A stretch of DNA of 47,389 nt. Source: Clostridium sp. CAG:302 (GTDB lineage Bacteria; Bacillota_I; Bacilli_A; RF39; UBA660). Below, in pieces: positions 43,922 to 47,389 of the stretch. The stretch covers positions 1 through 47,389 of the forward strand of contig FR887364.1 in the NCBI GenBank assembly GCA_000431795.1, read 5' to 3'. The position numbers and the translations under genes were made by a program. Below the pieces are notes generated by a model. The model worked only from the letters and a program-made list of their open reading frames with translations, made no database searches and was not told where the DNA came from. How positions within the stretch are numbered: the stretch's first letter is position 1; each line of letters begins with the position of its first letter.

Positions 43922-44919
43922 TGGATACAGTAATAGCAAATAAATATAGTGACATATTAAGTACGCTAAATATAGAAGTATCTAAGAAATTAGAGGGAGT
44001 CTACGAAGTAGATGAAATAATATCTACTTTTGGAAATTATTTCTTTAATAAAATGTTTTTAGATATAACTGCTATTAAAAATTATAAAGACTTAAATAAC
44101 TTACAAAAATTATCAATGAGTATTAATATGGATAAAGTTATATTATTACTGGATAAAGATGATCAAATAAGTGATTCAAAAGTCTTTCTATCTAGATTAG
44201 TTAGTATGGGAATATATAACTTTACTAAAGATTCTAATGATCTAATGTATCTATATACTAATCCTAATATTTATAGAGATGTAGCCCACTATCAAGATAT
44301 AGATAGCCAATTAGAAGAAACACCAAATACTTCTCCTAATTTATCTACTAAAAAAATACTAGGAGTTAAAAATGTAACTGATTCAGCAGGAGCGACAACC
44401 CTAGTATACCTACTAAAAAAAACATTAAGTGATTACTATAGTACTATGGCTATAGAACTAAATAAAAGAGATTTAACATACTTTCATGATAAAGATTGTT
44501 TATCAATAAAAGAAGATGCTCTTGAAGATACAATAAATAAATATAGTAGTATAAATACCTTTGTTATAGATTTAGATAGAACTAATAAAGAACATATATG
44601 TACTGATGTATTATATTTAATAGAGCCTAGTACTATCAAATTAAATAAATTATCATTAATAAATCCTAAAGTATTTAGTGAATTAAAAGGTAAAAATGTA
44701 ATACTAAATAAAAGTCTATTAAATGATAGTGATATAGCTAACTTTGAAGTAGAATCAAACTTAAAAGTATTTTATAATATGCCACCACTAAATGATAAAG
44801 AAGATGTAAGTAAATACATTTTACCTCTTCTAGAAAAATTAGGATATATTAAAGTACAAGAAGAAACACAAGAAGAATCTCCTAAAAAGAGTATCTTCAG
44901 TATATTTAAGAAGAAATAA
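43921..44919 (+). CDS. CpaE/TadZ-like protein with degenerate P-loop
   Basis: A 332-residue cytoplasmic protein. Residues about 50-130 resemble a receiver-like fold without obvious phospho-residues (VILLLDKDDQISDSKVFLSRLVSMGIYNF), as in CpaE/TadZ. Residues about 145-310 resemble a MinD/ParA-type ATPase: ILGVKNVTDSAGATTLVYLL at the P-loop position, IELNKRD, and FVIDLDR. The MinD P-loop K-GG-x-GK-T is replaced by TDSAGATT, so the signature lysine is missing. It ends in a Lys-rich KKSIFSIFKKK tail. CpaE/TadZ proteins place the pilus machine at a pole. It is the last gene of the locus, followed by a terminator. Confidence 0.72.
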   Translation: MDTVIANKYSDILSTLNIEVSKKLEGVYEVDEIISTFGNYFFNKMFLDITAIKNYKDLNNLQKLSMSINMDKVILLLDKDDQISDSKVFLSRLVSMGIYNFTKDSNDLMYLYTNPNIYRDVAHYQDIDSQLEETPNTSPNLSTKKILGVKNVTDSAGATTLVYLLKKTLSDYYSTMAIELNKRDLTYFHDKDCLSIKEDALEDTINKYSSINTFVIDLDRTNKEHICTDVLYLIEPSTIKLNKLSLINPKVFSELKGKNVILNKSLLNDSDIANFEVESNLKVFYNMPPLNDKEDVSKYILPLLEKLGYIKVQEETQEESPKKSIFSIFKKK

Positions 44920-44921
44920 AT

Positions 44922-44943
44922 AACGCATAATAAGCGTTTTTTT
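44922..44943 (+). terminator. Terminator of the Tad-like locus
   Basis: AACGC (44922-44926) / GCGTT (44934-44938) across seven bases, followed by five further T after the stem. Confidence 0.75.
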
Positions 44944-44970
44944 ACTAGACAGGGACTTAAAAATCTAGTA
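44943..44970. repeat. Inverted repeat before the 44996 gene
   Basis: TACTAGA (44943-44949) / TCTAGTA (44964-44970), a perfect 7-bp inverted repeat 25 bases before the next start codon. It could be an operator or a leader hairpin. No confident promoter is visible beside it. Confidence 0.35.
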
Positions 44971-44995
44971 GAATTATATTAGAGGTGGAATAAAA

Positions 44996-46453
44996 ATGGA
45001 ATACAAAGAAGAAATAATAGAATTACTTAAAGAATATATTGATATTAAGAAAAATGATAAAAAAAAATATGAAGAACTTTTTACTAAAAAAGCATTATAT
45101 GAAGAATTAATAAATGTTATTAATGTAAATTATGAAGAGTTAATCAATAATAGATTAAATATATCATTATTATTAAATGCAATTTATGATAATGAAAATA
45201 TATATATTGATTTTTTTAAAACATTGTTATTAACAGATGAAACTGAGAAAGAAATAAAACTAAATAATTTTAAAGAAATAATAATAAATGATTATAATAA
45301 TTTATGTAAAGATCTAAATAACATATCAAATAAAATCAAAAGAGTTCAAAATACTATTTCATCTGCAAATAGAGTAATACTTTGTTTCAAACAAGATTTA
45401 CCTATACTAGAACCCGAATATGATGTAAAAGCAGTAAAAAGAATACTAAGTTATTTTGAATTAGATGGAAGAATATCAAATAGAGAAGAACTATTATATA
45501 TGAATGAAATAGAACAATATAATAGACTATTACTTACTAAAAAGGAAAGTAACGTGATAGAAGAAAAACATGCAAAGAAGTTACATGATGAAGTACCTAA
45601 TATAATAAATGCTGGATATGAAACTTTCACTCTTCCAAGAATAAATGATAGAAGAAGTAAGACATTAGATAAATTAGCAGATGAAGTTTTAAAAACTAAA
45701 AAAGGTAATCCTACTATGGAAGAAATTATTAATTCATTAGAAGTACAAAAAAACCACACATTTAATGATGAAGAATATAAGTATATAATTATTAAAACAA
45801 TAATTGCTAGTCAAAATGAAATATATTCTTTTTATGAATTATTAATAGATAAAGATACTTATCATAATATAAAAGATAGAAAAGAAATGATAGAGTGCTA
45901 TTATAATGAATTAAATTTCTTTTTGTCAGTAAGAAAATATTATGATGCCTTTTGTGAAAAAAAAGAAAGTGCTGAAGATATTAAAGAAAAATTAGTAGAA
46001 GAAGAAAAAGAAATTGAAGAAATACATAGATTAATATATTCTACTTCTGAAGTTAATCCTACAAAGTCAAAATTTATCGCAGATCTAGATGATATACCAC
46101 AAGAGTATTACGATACGGTATATTATTTAATTAATGGTTTTAAAACAGGAACTTTATCTGTTGGTGAATACAAAGCATTAACTAATAATAATAATGTACA
46201 AAAATGTAGAGAGTTAAAGAGTGATCAAGTAAGAATAATATTAAAGCATGTAAAAGATAATATTTATGTTATACTTGGCGCAGCCACTAAGAAAGTAGAT
46301 AATGATAGGAAAATGTATGAAAGTATGGCTAAAAGAAGTATACCAAAGATTGATACTGATAACACATTAAAACTTCAACTATTATTTGCTGAACAAGTAG
46401 AAAAAGAATTAACAACTATCGTAGAATCAAAAGGAAGAAAAGGAAATAGATAA
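44996..46453 (+). CDS. Large helical protein with RelE-like C-terminal motif
   Basis: A 485-residue mostly helical charged protein without transmembrane segments and not recognised as a whole. Residues about 395-450 (VQKCRELKSDQVRI, then VKDNIYVILGAATKKVDNDRK, then SMAKR) follow the RelE/HigB-type pattern of K-R-L-x-D-x-x-R-I, I-Y-V-I-x-A-x-x-K-K and A-x-R, so a RelE-superfamily fold may cap a long helical region. That would be an uncommon architecture. No antitoxin-size gene is adjacent. AGAGGTGG precedes ATG 44996. It stands alone between terminators. Confidence 0.72.
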   Translation: MEYKEEIIELLKEYIDIKKNDKKKYEELFTKKALYEELINVINVNYEELINNRLNISLLLNAIYDNENIYIDFFKTLLLTDETEKEIKLNNFKEIIINDYNNLCKDLNNISNKIKRVQNTISSANRVILCFKQDLPILEPEYDVKAVKRILSYFELDGRISNREELLYMNEIEQYNRLLLTKKESNVIEEKHAKKLHDEVPNIINAGYETFTLPRINDRRSKTLDKLADEVLKTKKGNPTMEEIINSLEVQKNHTFNDEEYKYIIIKTIIASQNEIYSFYELLIDKDTYHNIKDRKEMIECYYNELNFFLSVRKYYDAFCEKKESAEDIKEKLVEEEKEIEEIHRLIYSTSEVNPTKSKFIADLDDIPQEYYDTVYYLINGFKTGTLSVGEYKALTNNNNVQKCRELKSDQVRIILKHVKDNIYVILGAATKKVDNDRKMYESMAKRSIPKIDTDNTLKLQLLFAEQVEKELTTIVESKGRKGNR

Positions 46454-46454
46454 T

Positions 46455-46485
46455 CAAACTAACGTTAATTAACGTTGGTTTTTAC
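46455..46485 (+). terminator. Terminator after the 44996 gene
   Basis: AACTAACGTT / AACGTTGGTT around AATT, with a T tract, starting two bases after the stop codon. Confidence 0.8.
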
Positions 46486-46511
46486 TTTTTATATAAATTT
46501 TTTCAAAATAC

Positions 46512-46540
46512 TTGACAAATATTACCAATTTATATAAAAT
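46512..46540 (+). promoter_or_regulatory. Promoter of the 46566 gene
   Basis: TTGACA (46512-46517), 17 bases, TAAAAT (46535-46540), a near-consensus sigma-A promoter 25 bases before the start. Confidence 0.75.
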
Positions 46541-46565
46541 AGTAGGCAATTTAGGAGGGGATAAT

Positions 46566-47150
46566 ATGAAAAAAAGCCAAAAAGTTGAGACAAAGGTGTA
46601 TGAATTACTTGGAGTAAAGCAGTTTAGAAAAGCAGCATTTAAACTAGAAAAAATAGTTCATAGAAAAGATAAAAGAAAAAATACAAATTATCATATACAA
46701 AAAAATGAAGTTGATTCGCTAGGTGAATTTAAAAAATATTTATATTATAATGGTGCCATTCATACAAGTAATTTAATAAGAGGAATACCATTATTAGTAT
46801 TAATGTCTTTGCTTGATTTTAAAGTACTATCAATAATAGTACTTAGTACATTATTATTAAAAGATGCTTATTGTGTGATGTTACAAAGATATAATTGGAT
46901 AAAATTGTCAGAAAAAGAAGAATTGCTAGAGGCCAAAAAAACAAAAACCATTTCAAACAATTGTAGTCAATATGATAAAGAACTTTTATGTGAATTAACA
47001 AATATAAACTGCAAATATCAAAGTAATGACATACAAACAGAAAAAATAATAAATAATTATAATGGCATTGGAATACAAGACGATAATACTGAGGCGAAAA
47101 AAAAGCCAAAAACTAAAGTAAGAAAGATGGTAAGACAAAATGAAAAATAA
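46566..47150 (+). CDS. Unknown protein with hydrophobic hairpin
   Basis: A 194-residue protein: a basic N-terminal half (for example KKSQKVETKVYELLGVKQ and VHRKDKRKNTNYH), a hydrophobic region at about 80-115 (LIRGIPLLVLMSLLDF, VLSIIVLSTLLLKDAY) that could form a membrane hairpin, and a basic C-terminus (KKKPKTKVRKMVRQNEK). I do not recognise the family. AGGAGGGG precedes ATG 46566. An in-frame ATG-like start further upstream falls inside the promoter. The next gene overlaps its last 11 bases. Confidence 0.7.
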   Translation: MKKSQKVETKVYELLGVKQFRKAAFKLEKIVHRKDKRKNTNYHIQKNEVDSLGEFKKYLYYNGAIHTSNLIRGIPLLVLMSLLDFKVLSIIVLSTLLLKDAYCVMLQRYNWIKLSEKEELLEAKKTKTISNNCSQYDKELLCELTNINCKYQSNDIQTEKIINNYNGIGIQDDNTEAKKKPKTKVRKMVRQNEK

Positions 47151-47389
47151 ATATGTAGAAATGTCGCCTAGTCCTTACGATAGTTTATATCAAACATTAA
47201 CGTTAACAGGAATGACATCTACCTGTGTAGGATCCTTAGTAGGCTTAGATAAAGTAATCATCTCAATAAATGGTGGAGAGAAAACTGCAAAACAAGATTC
47301 AATTATTAAACTACTTGGAGCAATGTCTGCTTTTAGCATAACAGGAATGACAGAAGAAAACCAAGGGTATGTTTTATATTACAAAACAA
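47140..47389 (+). CDS. Partial gene, unknown product (cut by window end)
   Basis: The first 83 codons of a reading frame that overlaps the preceding gene by 11 bases and runs off the window. The visible product begins MKNKYVEMSPSPYDSLYQTL, followed by TGMTSTCVGSLVGLDKVIIS and LLGAMSAFSITGMTEE, mildly hydrophobic and Gly/Ser/Thr-rich. The ribosome site is weak (AAGATGG), consistent with coupling to the upstream gene. No family is assigned. Confidence 0.55.
   Translation, partial: MKNKYVEMSPSPYDSLYQTLTLTGMTSTCVGSLVGLDKVIISINGGEKTAKQDSIIKLLGAMSAFSITGMTEENQGYVLYYKT

Overview
The window comes from a very AT-rich, wall-building, spore-forming member of the Bacillota. The evidence is Bacillus-type proteins (SpoVID followed by a YsxE-like protein, the spore protease GPR, RNase Y, RecD2, YlxM, MurE), an intact anti-Shine-Dalgarno end on the 16S rRNA, strong AGGAGG ribosome sites and AT-rich codons. 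The rRNA and gene content suggest a deep Bacilli lineage (Erysipelotrichales/RF39-like), but I cannot fix the taxon without a search.

Layout. 1-3984: end of an rRNA operon (3' part of 16S, complete 23S and 5S, no tRNA in the spacers, strong terminator). 4040-6028: a coiled-coil membrane protein and a convergent small membrane protein. 6135-7722: spore-coat pair spoVID-ysxE. 7835-10265: recD2 and a tiny YrzQ-like protein. 10297-10879: first copy of a paired-hairpin element, then an orphan HicB. 11080-14336: a four-gene operon (DUF2797, HIT, ATP-grasp-like, metal TIM barrel) behind a short leader with a terminator-like hairpin. 14389-15115: a HIT hydrolase and a MazG-like pyrophosphohydrolase. 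15273-19295: bS20 (minus strand), gpr, a CofE-like ligase, GAPDH and a repeat protein. 19334-22337: second hairpin element, a PlsC-like acyltransferase and a degenerate sensor kinase with an intact receiver. 22496-27062: RNase Y and an SRP cluster (ftsY, ylxM) with small membrane proteins and a stand-alone Clp-type AAA ATPase. 27129-32178: murE, DUF1015 and membrane proteins. 32201-35540: third hairpin element, a tail-anchored protein, queH, two thioredoxin-fold membrane proteins and trmL. 35663-44919: a ten-gene monoderm Tad-like pilus/secretion locus. 44996-47389: uncharacterised genes, the last cut by the window edge.

The most unusual signal is a non-coding element present three times (10297, 19334, 32201). 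Each copy is two directly abutting hairpins. The first has the same eight-base loop in all copies (CCTGTAGT) on stems that differ between copy 1 and copies 2/3. The second has a perfect ten-base-pair stem whose sequence differs in all three copies. The hairpin loops share one rule (C-CT...(A/G)G-T). Every copy lies just after an intrinsic terminator and ahead of the next gene's promoter. Compensatory change of this kind points to a structured RNA. I recognise no named family.

The second candidate novelty is the 11.0-14.3 kb operon, which combines a HIT enzyme, an ATP-grasp-like protein and a metal-dependent TIM barrel and looks like a small-molecule or nucleotide-handling pathway. The third is the Tad-like locus, which has CpaB, CpaF, TadB, TadC, pilin, TadE-like and CpaE-like parts plus large secreted proteins, but no prepilin peptidase and a CpaE whose P-loop has lost its lysine.
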